Shown here piece after piece: positions 18,649 to 27,439 of a stretch of 61,597 nucleotides of DNA. Made by a program: the position numbers and the translations under genes. The notes under the pieces were generated by a model, which did no database searches, was not told the DNA's origin, and was given only the letters and a program-made list of their open reading frames with translations. This DNA is from Nitrospirales bacterium (GTDB taxonomy: Bacteria; Nitrospirota; Nitrospiria; Nitrospirales; UBA8639). Position 1 is the first letter of the stretch. Every line of letters begins with the position of its first letter. The stretch covers positions 1-61,597 of the forward strand of contig JAJDBS010000168.1 of the NCBI GenBank assembly GCA_029261235.1. Direction: 5' to 3'.

Positions 18649-18942
18649 CGCGGGGTACAGCACCCGGACAAGACCATCATCGGGCGGATCGCGCGGGGGT
18701 TCGATTTCCTGGGCTATCGGTTTTCGGCCGCAGGGCTGGCGATCGCGCGGCAGACGGTGGAGCGGTGCGCAGAGAAGGTGCCCCGGCTTTATGAGCATAG
18801 TGCGGGTGTGAACCGCATCGGGACCTCTCTCAGACGGTGGATCGCGTGGGAGCGAGCGGGACTCGAGGAAATGCGGGTGGAGCGGGGCGGGAATCTTGTG
18901 TCATTCGCGGTTGCACCTGTCCCCTTTGTCCGGTGCATGTAG
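18649..18942 (+). pseudogene. Remnant of a reverse transcriptase/maturase C-terminus
   Basis: In one frame this GC-rich segment reads HPDKTIIGRIARGFDFLGYR, then RFSAAGLAIARQTVERCAEK, KVPRLYEHSAGV and IGTSLRRWIAWERAGLEE. This is the end of the fingers/thumb region of bacterial reverse transcriptase-maturase proteins (HPDKT and FDFLGY are typical). No catalytic YADD and no upstream part is seen; the frame upstream of 18649 does not resemble the family. A tail of about 25 codons after the conserved part ends in TAG. It is on the opposite strand from its neighbours and sits between two genes of the VgrG island. Confidence 0.7.
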
Positions 18943-19018
18943 ATAATAAGTCAATACTCAGGCATGACCCCAGACATGCGGAAAGACAAAATGACCGCTG
19001 ACCTAGCCATATAAAACC

Positions 19019-20698
19019 TTACTCAGTCCATTTCCACTTTTCAATCGCCGAATGGGTAAACTTGCGCAACGCGATCTTGCACTCAGGGCAGTAATTTTTC
19101 GGCAGAATGTGTTTTCCTTTCAGCTTATTCCATACCAGCTCTTGAAACATAATGCAGCCTTCTTTTTCGAATTTTTGCAATTGCTTCTCGTCCCAATCAT
19201 GGGGTACCCCGTAACGAGGCGTTCCAGATTTACAGTGGGGTCCGTCTTTTTCATACCAATTAGCGGCGTGGCGAAGGGTTAGGCCTAACGCATGCCCGAT
19301 CTCATGGGCGAGGTTGGCTTGAATCCATGACTTCTCTCGGCCGAGTGTCTGGCACATGACCATCGGCGTCGTCCCCTGGTTGATTCCCAGCGTACTGACC
19401 CCGATCCCTTCACCAACAACTTGAATAAAAACCGAATCCAGTTTCGTGCCGTGTACGTCGTTGTTTTCAGGCAACGTTTTCAGCCACTCCTGATAAGGCC
19501 AATTCACCTGCACGGCATCGACCATATTGGGAATATCCGCAGGGATATGCTTGTAATCAATTTCGTCGAGTTGCACTACGGGAGTTTTTGCGCCCTGGTC
19601 GTAACTCAGGAACGCATTGACTATGATCTCTTTTTCGCGGTTAAGAATGACTTTGCCATTCTTATCCGTGAACTCGATCTTGGTCTCAATGGTTTCTCCT
19701 CCGTGGTCCACTTGTTCCGCCCATTGGCCTTTTGTTGCTGGTTCGCCAAATTTACCGACAAAAACTAGTGCTAGCGTGTTATCTTCGGTTATTTTGGGTT
19801 CTAACTTTTTCACCTGGCTGACTATTCTAGTGGGGAGACCGTCGGTATCCGCTCCTAGAAGGACCAGCCTAGCATCTTCTAAATCGTACAAGTCGCCAAT
19901 GACATCCAGATCGATACAGACTTCTTGTAATATTTCACGCACCGCGTCAATGGCGGATTGGATGGCATTCTCGTCAGCTTCCTCGTAAGCGAATACACGA
20001 CAGTACACCTTTTGCCAAACAGTGAGTTTGTGACGAGATTCCACTTTGGGCTGCTGCCCTTCACACCACGAGCGAAAACCATAGCGGTTAGCAGTGATCT
20101 TAGATAGACTTGCAATTGGATTGGTTGCCACGCCCAATTTCTCCGGGTATGGCTTTTCATTCTCATCCTTAAAATTCGTATTCCTCCCCTCAGATCCGTC
20201 ATACTTGAGACAATCCTTGCTGTCTTCATAAACATGCCAATGAATCTTATCTTGTTGTTTCTCTTTGAGCTCGATCCTTAAAAAGGGATCAGAATCTTCG
20301 ACGATATTAATGAAAAACTTGATGTCATTCTGGGCATAAGTTTCCGTATCGCCTCCATAGCTCCAATCCATTTTCTCAATGACCTCGACTTTGACAACCT
20401 GATTGTCTAATTTTTGTTCTGCAGCGTTAGGGGTTAAGGCGTCGCATTTGGCCCCGCTGTCCGTTGGCGCGTTTATTGAGTCCTCAACCGTCTGTTGGTA
20501 TACCTCGACGGTTTTTTCATCTAGCCCGAAAGGATTCTCCTCCGCATCCTGTCCAGGATCTTCTTTTTCTTCCTCTGAAGACCACTCGAAGGGATCCCCA
20601 CACGCACATTCCAGGCCACACGCCGTGCATTCTATTTCATCGCAAATGGGACACACTTCCGCATCAGCATTGTTGCAACTTGGGCACGGGCAGCTCAC
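19019..20698 (-). CDS. Putative zinc metalloprotease effector with N-terminal Cys-rich domain
   Basis: I do not recognise the whole 559-aa protein. It starts GTG, overlapping the stop of the upstream gene (GTGA). The first 35 residues hold nine Cys in CxC, CxxC and CxxC spacing (MSCPCPSCNN, CPICDEIECTACGLECACG), a likely zinc-binding or zinc-ribbon module. The C-terminal domain has HEIGHALGLTLRH at residues 465-477 (DNA about 19306-19268), a zincin HExxH with downstream Gly and His as in metzincins, although the third His is two residues later than in HExxHxxGxxH. A possible Met-turn, GCIMFQ, lies about 38 residues further on. A late CPEC adds another Cys pair. Its place between a VgrG/DUF4123 set and a PAAR-like protein suggests a secreted effector; this is inference. 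No immunity gene is recognised. Confidence 0.75.
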   Translation of the reverse strand: MSCPCPSCNNADAEVCPICDEIECTACGLECACGDPFEWSSEEEKEDPGQDAEENPFGLDEKTVEVYQQTVEDSINAPTDSGAKCDALTPNAAEQKLDNQVVKVEVIEKMDWSYGGDTETYAQNDIKFFINIVEDSDPFLRIELKEKQQDKIHWHVYEDSKDCLKYDGSEGRNTNFKDENEKPYPEKLGVATNPIASLSKITANRYGFRSWCEGQQPKVESRHKLTVWQKVYCRVFAYEEADENAIQSAIDAVREILQEVCIDLDVIGDLYDLEDARLVLLGADTDGLPTRIVSQVKKLEPKITEDNTLALVFVGKFGEPATKGQWAEQVDHGGETIETKIEFTDKNGKVILNREKEIIVNAFLSYDQGAKTPVVQLDEIDYKHIPADIPNMVDAVQVNWPYQEWLKTLPENNDVHGTKLDSVFIQVVGEGIGVSTLGINQGTTPMVMCQTLGREKSWIQANLAHEIGHALGLTLRHAANWYEKDGPHCKSGTPRYGVPHDWDEKQLQKFEKEGCIMFQELVWNKLKGKHILPKNYCPECKIALRKFTHSAIEKWKWTE

Positions 20699-21081
20699 GT
20701 TAAAATGCCTTTGTTAACAGGTTGCGTTTCAGAATCACGATGACGCCCGCGCAGATAATCCAGTGCCGCCTTGCGTAGTCTCGCCGCGCGGCGTAACGGC
20801 GGCCCCGGCTCTGCCAGCGCTTGGCCGGCCCACGGTAATCGGGGGTCGCGATCGAATCTGCTCCCAAAAATCATCATCAGATCGATGAACTGACACATAC
20901 TCGGCCCTATCGGCAGATCATGGACTCGAGCTCGGTTGATACCTACGCGGATAAAGGCGCGCAGTGCGGACTCCGTTGACTGCTGGCAGCGTTGAAAACA
21001 GCGCTGCAAATGGCTGATCATCCAGCACTCGAAGTAAGCTTCGTCAAGACGTCGCATTTGATCTCGGCGGATAGTCAGCAT
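20695..21081 (-). CDS. Small protein of VgrG effector islands, unknown function
   Basis: A 128-aa, Arg-rich, mostly helical protein (MLTIRRDQMRRLDEAYFECW, CQFIDLMMIFGSRFDRDPRL, PWAGQAL). Proteins of this look are frequent beside VgrG and effector genes, but their role is not known to me; chaperone or adaptor is a guess. AGAGG precedes the ATG. The stop overlaps the start of the metalloprotease gene (GTGA), which suggests the two products are made in step. Confidence 0.75.
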   Translation of the reverse strand: MLTIRRDQMRRLDEAYFECWMISHLQRCFQRCQQSTESALRAFIRVGINRARVHDLPIGPSMCQFIDLMMIFGSRFDRDPRLPWAGQALAEPGPPLRRAARLRKAALDYLRGRHRDSETQPVNKGILT

Positions 21082-21423
21082 TTTTTGCCTCTAGGTGTCG
21101 CGGCCCGGCTGGCCGAGTAAACGTTCTGGGTCATCAATAGCGCAAGTTAAGCGCTCGAATACCGCTTTCGTTACCGTGATAAACTGTGATTTTATCAGTG
21201 TTTCCTTGATGCTTATCCTATCAACAGGCCAAAGACCTGGGAGAATGAGAGATAAATGTTTTGGGAATCTGCATATGGAGGAACGTTGGAATTTACCAAT
21301 ACCGCTCGCTCTTCAAAGTCTCCGTCCAAGTCTTGCTCCAAGACCTTCATCTGTCCTTTTCGATCTTGCCGCATCCTTGGCGTTCTTCCGAGTTGACCCG
21401 TTGGCGTAATACCTGCCGTTGCC
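21082..21423. other. Gap in the VgrG island with nothing recognised
   Basis: About 340 bases between the DUF4123 gene and the next gene on the same strand. No reading frame resembles a known family. It could hold a promoter for the effector pair or the remains of a lost gene. Confidence 0.45.
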
Positions 21424-22014
21424 TTATGCAGGATGGTTTACGTTGTTTCCCGCTCCACTGATCGCCTTGGTCTTCAGCTCCTTGCCCACCATGCTGTACA
21501 CCATCAACGTGTCCGGTTTGTCATCCTCACACATATAGAGGCTCAGCGGCCCAAATAACACTCCCAACTCCTCTGCATTGCACGTCGGTAAAAACACCCG
21601 CAATACGCGTGGGTCGTAGTAACGGAAAAAGAGGTACTTGCCCTCAGGATCCTTCACCCTGAGGAACTTCCGAAAATGGGAGCGGACGGTTTTGAGATCG
21701 GCGTTGACCTGGACGAAGATGCCCCAATGCTTTCCCCATCCCTTTTTCAGAAGCCACTTGGTCAAGGGTGCCTCCCGTTCCAGGTGCACGAGATAGGGCG
21801 CCACTTCCGCCATGTCGGGCTCCAGTTCGCCGCGGATCAGGCACACGAATTCCAGGCTGTGCTCGCTGTACAACTGGTGGAGAAGCGCAGGGATCGACGC
21901 GCCGTCCAGCACGGCATAGGTCTGGACGTCTTCTTCCTCGGAAAATAGTTGTGGAAGGAGTGTTTGTACGCGAGCCTCCGGGGAGATGGAGAGAGAAGCA
22001 GGCATGGCGCTCAT
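21424..22014 (-). CDS. DUF4123 adaptor protein (Tap/TEC type)
   Basis: A protein of about 196 aa from the ATG at 22014, which overlaps the vgrG stop (ATGA); an in-frame ATG 17 codons earlier would lie inside vgrG. The DUF4123 domain is recognisable: YAVLDGASIPALLHQLYSEH at the start, then PYLVHLEREAPLTKWLLKKG, GIFVQVNADLKTVRSHFRKFL and YLFFRYYDPRVLRVFLP. In studied systems such proteins load a specific toxin onto the VgrG spike and are not themselves secreted. Overlap with vgrG and position before the effector fit that role. Confidence 0.92.
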   Translation of the reverse strand: MSAMPASLSISPEARVQTLLPQLFSEEEDVQTYAVLDGASIPALLHQLYSEHSLEFVCLIRGELEPDMAEVAPYLVHLEREAPLTKWLLKKGWGKHWGIFVQVNADLKTVRSHFRKFLRVKDPEGKYLFFRYYDPRVLRVFLPTCNAEELGVLFGPLSLYMCEDDKPDTLMVYSMVGKELKTKAISGAGNNVNHPA

Positions 22015-24302
22015 GCCTGAGCTCCGGCGGCCGCTTCCTGCTTGGCTTTTTCGCATTCTTCGCAAAACGGCGTGCCATCCTTGGCCGCCTGCTTCATGAC
22101 AAGCGCTGAGGCACTGTAGGTTGTGGGTTTCGGGGGCGGTGTCGGTTTCGGCGCCTCCGCCGTCTTGCCGGGTTTGGCCTTATCGGCTTCTTTGGGCAGC
22201 TTGGGCGGATCAGGGATCTCGGTGGCCGCAGGGGCCGTCGGTGAACTGCCACTGCCGGAGCCGGCCGCGCCGCCGCTGTTGATCATGACCATGGGGCCGG
22301 AGATCGAGACACCCGCCTGGCCGATATCCACGAAGCTACCGCCCGCTTTGAGTGAGATTTGCGTCCCGCCCTCAATGACGACGGTCATTCCGCCTTTGAT
22401 GTGGACGGCCATGCCCGCATCCATCGCAAAATTCATCCCAGCCTTGCCATGGAAGTCCTGTCCGGATTTGATGGAGATCTTCATCCCTGCTTCTTGATTC
22501 AGATTCGAGTCGCTCTTGAGGTTGACGTCGCCATCGACCTTCGTCTTCAGATCGCCTTTGACGGCCAGGTGATCACTGCCGTCGATGGTGAGCAGGTGGT
22601 CGCCTTTGACTGATGCGCCGTGGTCGCCCTCCGTTTTCTCTAGCCGGTCGCCCTTGACGGAGGAATGTTGATCGCCCTCCACTGATTCCAGTTGGTCTTT
22701 TTTGACAATGAGGTGGCGTTCATTGCCGATCCATTCTCGAGCATCGTTCTTGATGCGGATATCTTCATCCTTTTCTCCATGGATGAAGATCTGTTCATCC
22801 CCCTTTTTGTCCTCGAAACGGAGTTCGTTGAAGCCCTTTCCTCCCTTGCTGGAGTTGCTTTTGATTGTCGATTTGGTTTGTTCCGCTGGCAATTCATAGG
22901 GTGGGATGTTCTCGGCGTTGTAGACTCTTCCGGTGATAATCGGTCGATCAGGGTCCCCTTCCAGAAATTCCACGATTACCTCTTGGCCAATTCGAGGCAG
23001 GAACATGGCTCCCCATTGTTTGCCGGCCCACAATTGCGACACCCGCACCCAACAAGAACTTTGTTCATCCCCTTTGCCCTCACGATCCCAGTGGAACAGG
23101 ACTTTGACTCGTCCATACTTATCGACCCAGATCTCTTCGCCTTTTTTCCCCACTACAATGGCGGTTTGTGGCCCTTGTACTACAGGCTTGGGTGTCAGCT
23201 GGGGAGGACGGAAAGGGACGGTGAATGGGATGCAGGTGAAGGTATTGGTATACGACGGGTCCCCGTCTTCCCCGCCTATGGGCCCTCCGGGATTGTAGGT
23301 GTTTCCCATGGACGCTTGATGGTGGACCGACGTCAGCACATATTCCTGATTCCATTGAGGCGGCAGGGGGTTCCCCTCTAGTGTATATTTGTATCCCGCA
23401 GTAAAGGCTTTGCACATACTGGCGCCAGTGATGACAAACTGCTGGGCTTCTTCTTCCTGCATCCGGACTTTTGCAATGGATGTCACCGCTTTTTTCGTGT
23501 CGTATTTTCCCTCGTAATCATAGATTTCAAAGGCACTGTTGCCTGCAATCTCAATGATGGAAGGCTCAGTATGCGCACTGTGGCGACCCGAAGGGCTTTG
23601 TTTAAAATTAAAGCCTCGGTGAGTGACTTTGCCCGGCCGAAAATCCTTCGCAAAATCTAAACTGGTGATCACATCTTCTTCGTACGAAGCCGATCCCGCC
23701 GGTTCCCAACTGGCTGTACTCTGAAAGGGAACTGGCTGATGTGAGGAGGAGGCATCGGCTATGACCAAGGTGTGTTTCTCTTCTTCATGCTCCCAAAAGT
23801 AAAAGATGCCATATTGCTCCATCAGCCGTGACACAAATTGGAAATCCGTCTCCCGATATTGCACACAGTACTCTCGTGGTTCGTAGGATCCCAATTGGAG
23901 TTTATAGTCGGTAAATCCGTATTCTTTGAAAATTTGTTCGATGATATCCGGCACCGTTTTCTCTTGAAAGATCCGGCAATCCGCCGTTTGGGTGAGAAAC
24001 CACAGCCACGGCACCAATTCGGCCTGGTAATGAAAAATCCCCGGTGCGCCAGCCGATGTCGATAAGCGACTGATGTATCCATTCACGTACCGTGTTTCAT
24101 CGCCTCTTAGGATCAATTGAACGGTGACGTTGGCCCCAACCAGGTCTTCATGAAATATGGGGATGCCTTCCCGCAAGATATGTAAGTCGAATGTAAATAA
24201 TTGGGAGATGCCCTCGTGGCCGGTAAACCCCTGAAGCAGCAGGGCGTCTTCCCCGAGCGGGGTGTGAATGGACATGAGGCGATCAGTTTGTGTGAATGGC
24301 AT
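22011..24302 (-). CDS. vgrG: Type VI secretion spike protein VgrG (TssI)
   Basis: A 763-aa VgrG. The gp27-like part (residues about 1-340) has HEGISQLFTFDLHILRE, YCVQYRETDFQFVSRLMEQ and YGIFYFWEH. The gp5-like OB domain has WVDKYGRVKVLFHWDREG, SCWVRVSQLWAGKQWG, FLPRIGQEVIVEFLEGDPD and RPIITGRVYN. A beta-helix region with repeated xxVKGDxx units follows (residues about 560-690). The C-terminal tail is Pro/Lys-rich (PKPTPPPKPTTYS) and ends with a CEECEKAKQEA segment, possibly the adaptor or effector contact. No core T6SS genes occur in the window, so this is an outlying VgrG island. Confidence 0.95.
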   Translation of the reverse strand: MPFTQTDRLMSIHTPLGEDALLLQGFTGHEGISQLFTFDLHILREGIPIFHEDLVGANVTVQLILRGDETRYVNGYISRLSTSAGAPGIFHYQAELVPWLWFLTQTADCRIFQEKTVPDIIEQIFKEYGFTDYKLQLGSYEPREYCVQYRETDFQFVSRLMEQYGIFYFWEHEEEKHTLVIADASSSHQPVPFQSTASWEPAGSASYEEDVITSLDFAKDFRPGKVTHRGFNFKQSPSGRHSAHTEPSIIEIAGNSAFEIYDYEGKYDTKKAVTSIAKVRMQEEEAQQFVITGASMCKAFTAGYKYTLEGNPLPPQWNQEYVLTSVHHQASMGNTYNPGGPIGGEDGDPSYTNTFTCIPFTVPFRPPQLTPKPVVQGPQTAIVVGKKGEEIWVDKYGRVKVLFHWDREGKGDEQSSCWVRVSQLWAGKQWGAMFLPRIGQEVIVEFLEGDPDRPIITGRVYNAENIPPYELPAEQTKSTIKSNSSKGGKGFNELRFEDKKGDEQIFIHGEKDEDIRIKNDAREWIGNERHLIVKKDQLESVEGDQHSSVKGDRLEKTEGDHGASVKGDHLLTIDGSDHLAVKGDLKTKVDGDVNLKSDSNLNQEAGMKISIKSGQDFHGKAGMNFAMDAGMAVHIKGGMTVVIEGGTQISLKAGGSFVDIGQAGVSISGPMVMINSGGAAGSGSGSSPTAPAATEIPDPPKLPKEADKAKPGKTAEAPKPTPPPKPTTYSASALVMKQAAKDGTPFCEECEKAKQEAAAGAQA

Positions 24303-24809
24303 AGCGCTCGGGATTCTGTTGAAGGGTCGCCTGGAATGTTTCTGCTAATACACGAGGACATTCATCTTTGTCATTCCATTTTCAGGAATGACTCTTTTTT
24401 TCTCAAGAGCAACGACATGCATCATCAAAGGCTCGTATGCTTCGGTGAATAGCCAACCTCAATCCAGCACATGATTTGGCGTTCCGTTGTTTTCGTATAC
24501 AGGACGTACTCTATTCAGTTTTTCCTCAACTTCGGAATCCTGAAGAAACTTTTTGGTTCACGGTGTCTGTCTTCGTTCCTTTTTTTGAGTAGTAGCAGCC
24601 GGACTATACCAACTCTTTTTTATAATTGGAAGAATAGGACGCCTTCGTATCAAATGCGTTTGGGCTTGTCTGGTGGAGTGTTTCTCTCATTCTTGTCCAT
24701 CCATATCGCAGCCTGACGAAGGGTCAAGATCATCGACGTGTTTGGAGCATGGTTCGACCGGCTCAGCATCGATACTCGGACTGTGAGCTGTGGAAGGATG
24801 GGGGCGAGG
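24303..24809. other. Intergenic region upstream of vgrG
   Basis: About 500 bases without a recognisable gene. It should contain the vgrG promoter on the minus strand and the end of the iron-enzyme transcript, but I see no convincing promoter or terminator. Confidence 0.45.
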
Positions 24810-25871
24810 TTACGCGTTATCAGCTTGATGGACAGATTTTGCGATGGCTTGGCTGGCGCGGGTGCTGAGAAATCGTTGTTGGTCGTATCCCAACAAGATT
24901 TCCCATGCCGAATTTTTGTAGCGACTACTGAGTGGAAGGGCAACTTCGTTCAGCATCCATTGCCCATGACGAAGGTCTTCTTTGATGTGGATGTCCCAGT
25001 AGCTGATGGCGTGTTCGCTGAAACCAAGACGTTCTCCTGCGATTTTGTAATTCTGGAATGCCGCGGGAACTGAGGTTTCGAAGTAGAGGAGACTGCCAAT
25101 GTACCGTAAGAAATTCCTCTTCCGCTCACAAATGGTAAAACTATGGTTGATGTTCGCCAGTACTTCCCACGGTACGATTTCGAAATAGGCTTCTGGTGTG
25201 GTGTTCATGCCAAACTCGGACATCATGGCCGAAAAAAAGGAGGAATGTTTTCTCGCTAATTTCCCTCCTCCATATTCCTCGAGAAGGATTTTGGTGAGCA
25301 TGGCTTGAATTTCATTCCCCACCCCGCCAATGACTCGTGATAATTGGCTGGCTTCCACCAATCCATCAAGGGAGGTGATGGCCAGCAATTGACGGTAGCC
25401 GGCTTGGGACATCTCGTTGCGGAAGTATAGTCCAGTCGCAGATGGTTCAGGTTCAAGATCTTCGGCTGTGCGCTCATGGAGCGCCGTCGCGACGTCTAAG
25501 TCTTTTAATACAGGAATCTGAATATTCCGAGTCTCCCAGTCTTGCCACGCCGTCTCAATCTTTGCCCGCAGGGAAAAGAGAAACACGGAGTTCTCATTGG
25601 CGTAATTTTCAAGATCGTCATACCAGAACAGTTTTAATCGATTGATTCGATATAAAATTCGTTGGAGGAAGAGGTGGGCGTTGGGCGCCGACGTCAGATC
25701 CTGGTAGGCTTCCAGCATCGCCAATTCCAGGGTCTGTTCAAATGGTTCGAGGTCTTCGGGTGCGTCAGCTATATGCTGATCGAGATCCTCAGTCTGGAGT
25801 ATTTTGGTAAACGCTTCTTCGGCTTCACCGAAATTGATGTCAGTCAGTGTCGATAAGGGAGAAATATTCAT
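24810..25871 (-). CDS. Heme-oxygenase-like iron-containing redox enzyme
   Basis: A 353-aa, largely helical protein. The C-terminal two thirds carry the ligand pattern of heme-oxygenase-like diiron oxidases (Haem_oxygenas_2/HDO family): EEYGGGKLARKHSSFF (E198/E199, H209), an Glu in LLYFETSVPAA (E265), and HIKEDLRH (H295, D299, H302; H-x3-D-x2-H). A helical N-terminal domain of about 140 residues precedes. Characterised relatives oxidise amino acids, fatty acids or amines with O2; the substrate here is unknown. It is divergent from an EgtD-type methyltransferase gene 124 nt away, which suggests a shared pathway. Confidence 0.75.
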   Translation of the reverse strand: MNISPLSTLTDINFGEAEEAFTKILQTEDLDQHIADAPEDLEPFEQTLELAMLEAYQDLTSAPNAHLFLQRILYRINRLKLFWYDDLENYANENSVFLFSLRAKIETAWQDWETRNIQIPVLKDLDVATALHERTAEDLEPEPSATGLYFRNEMSQAGYRQLLAITSLDGLVEASQLSRVIGGVGNEIQAMLTKILLEEYGGGKLARKHSSFFSAMMSEFGMNTTPEAYFEIVPWEVLANINHSFTICERKRNFLRYIGSLLYFETSVPAAFQNYKIAGERLGFSEHAISYWDIHIKEDLRHGQWMLNEVALPLSSRYKNSAWEILLGYDQQRFLSTRASQAIAKSVHQADNA

Positions 25872-25995
25872 GAGCGGACGATTAATCTATAATGGGTGTG
25901 TAGCCAAGGATGATGCCCCATTCTAGCAAGTCATGAGAAAGGTGATCAAATATTGAACGCTATCAAGGGTTTACGGTGGCTCAAGAAGGAGATTT

Positions 25996-26994
25996 ATGTC
26001 ATTTGACTATCAAAATATGCGCTCGGGAACTGCCGAATCATCATCCGACGCCCAGTTTGCTCAAGCTGTGCTGGAAGGACTCTTAAGGGTACCGAAACGC
26101 CTACCTTCGTGGTTGATCTATGATGATCTTGGCAGCGAGATCTTCACGGAGATTACTCAATTGCCTGGGTATCATCCAGCTCAATGTGAGATTGAGATTT
26201 TCCAACGTCATAAGCAAGCTATCTCTGATTTGCTATCAAAGACTGCGTTCCGAGTCATTGAGCTGGGAGCTGGAGATGGAGAGAAGACCCAAATTCTTCT
26301 TGAACACCTTATCCAAAACCGACTGACGTTCGAATATGTCCCGATCGATATTTCTGAGGGGGCTGTGAAGAATCTCGTCGCTGCCTTGGAGTCACGATAT
26401 TCACAGAGCAATATGTCGGTGCTAGGAATCGCCGCCGACTATTTTGATGGACTGAGTCAGATAAGTTCAAATTCCAGTGTGCGAAACATTGTGCTTTTTC
26501 TGGGTTCGACCATTGGGAATATGGAGTTGCCTGTCGCAGAGCAGTTTGTTCGAAAATTAGGCGAGTCTTTAAATGCTGGCGATTACGTCATGATTGGGTT
26601 TGACCTTATGAAGGATCCAAAGACTTTATATGCCGCTTATAACGATTCAACCGGGGTGTTTGAACGATTCAATCTTCATTTGTTGGATATTCTGAATCAA
26701 AAGCTTGGGGCAAATTTTCTGAAAGAGCATTTCGTTCAACAGGGGTCATACAATCCAAGAACACATGCCGTCGAGAGTCACATTTACAGTACTCGTGAGC
26801 AGGTGGTGCTCATTAAGGCATTAGGGAAGGAATTTTCCTTCGACGCATGGGAAGCGATACAAGCAGAGCATTCCTACAAGTACACCCATGCCGAAATTGA
26901 ATTGCTGGCTGAAAAGAGTGGGTATCAGGTTGTGACGCATCTTTCTGATGTCCATGCCAATTTCGTGGATTCAGTTTGGGAGGTAAAGCCGTAA
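25996..26994 (+). CDS. EgtD-family SAM-dependent methyltransferase
   Basis: A 332-aa member of the histidine N-alpha-methyltransferase family. The start has AAGGAG four bases upstream. Signature segments: LIYDDLGSEIFTEITQLPGY, the SAM loop VIELGAGDGEKTQILLEHL, PIDIS, LFLGSTIGNME (N175, matching the substrate-binding Asn of EgtD) and FERFNLHLLDILNQKLGANF. The EgtD residues E282 and S284 have counterparts E291 and S293 in AEHSYKY, but the Met252 position reads Ser (HAVESHIYS), so the substrate may be His or a related amine. No egtB-type gene is adjacent. It pairs divergently with a heme-oxygenase-like iron enzyme. Confidence 0.85.
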   Translation: MSFDYQNMRSGTAESSSDAQFAQAVLEGLLRVPKRLPSWLIYDDLGSEIFTEITQLPGYHPAQCEIEIFQRHKQAISDLLSKTAFRVIELGAGDGEKTQILLEHLIQNRLTFEYVPIDISEGAVKNLVAALESRYSQSNMSVLGIAADYFDGLSQISSNSSVRNIVLFLGSTIGNMELPVAEQFVRKLGESLNAGDYVMIGFDLMKDPKTLYAAYNDSTGVFERFNLHLLDILNQKLGANFLKEHFVQQGSYNPRTHAVESHIYSTREQVVLIKALGKEFSFDAWEAIQAEHSYKYTHAEIELLAEKSGYQVVTHLSDVHANFVDSVWEVKP

Positions 26995-27439
26995 TTTGGC
27001 TTCGTGGTCTTCTTGTTATCCAAGATCGTTATGGCTTGGGGCAAGGTGGACGCCAGAAGGATCTTTCCTGGTGTCCGGCTGTCTGGGTGAGTATCAAGGC
27101 CAATGGGAATTTCTCCTACTCGATCACCTCAATCAAGTCAGTTTCCTTCTAACAATCCAATGGGCTCGTCAAGACGTGAGTGGGGCAAGGGTTGTTTTAT
27201 TTCACCAATTCTCACAAGATAGGATGTAATCTCTTTGTCAGTCTCCCATGCCACTGACGAGGAAGAATTCATTGGCAGAGAGTCCATCAGAAAATCCACT
27301 ATTAAAAAAATAGAAATCAGTGCTTCTGAGGAATGACGATAGGTCACGGCTGCAAGGTATGATGGTTCATTCGGATTCAGCTCACGAGGAACCCAAGGAT
27401 AACATCCCAGATGTTTCTGCTATGTAAAAGGAACGATTT
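26995..27439. other. Intergenic stretch with nothing recognised
   Basis: About 445 bases between the methyltransferase and the phosphodiesterase gene. Open frames are present but none resembles a known family. The promoter of the phosphodiesterase gene should lie here. Confidence 0.45.

Noticed and set aside
26996..27229. A 77-codon open frame directly after the methyltransferase
   Set aside because: No ribosome site, no recognisable domain and no neighbour logic; treated as non-coding.
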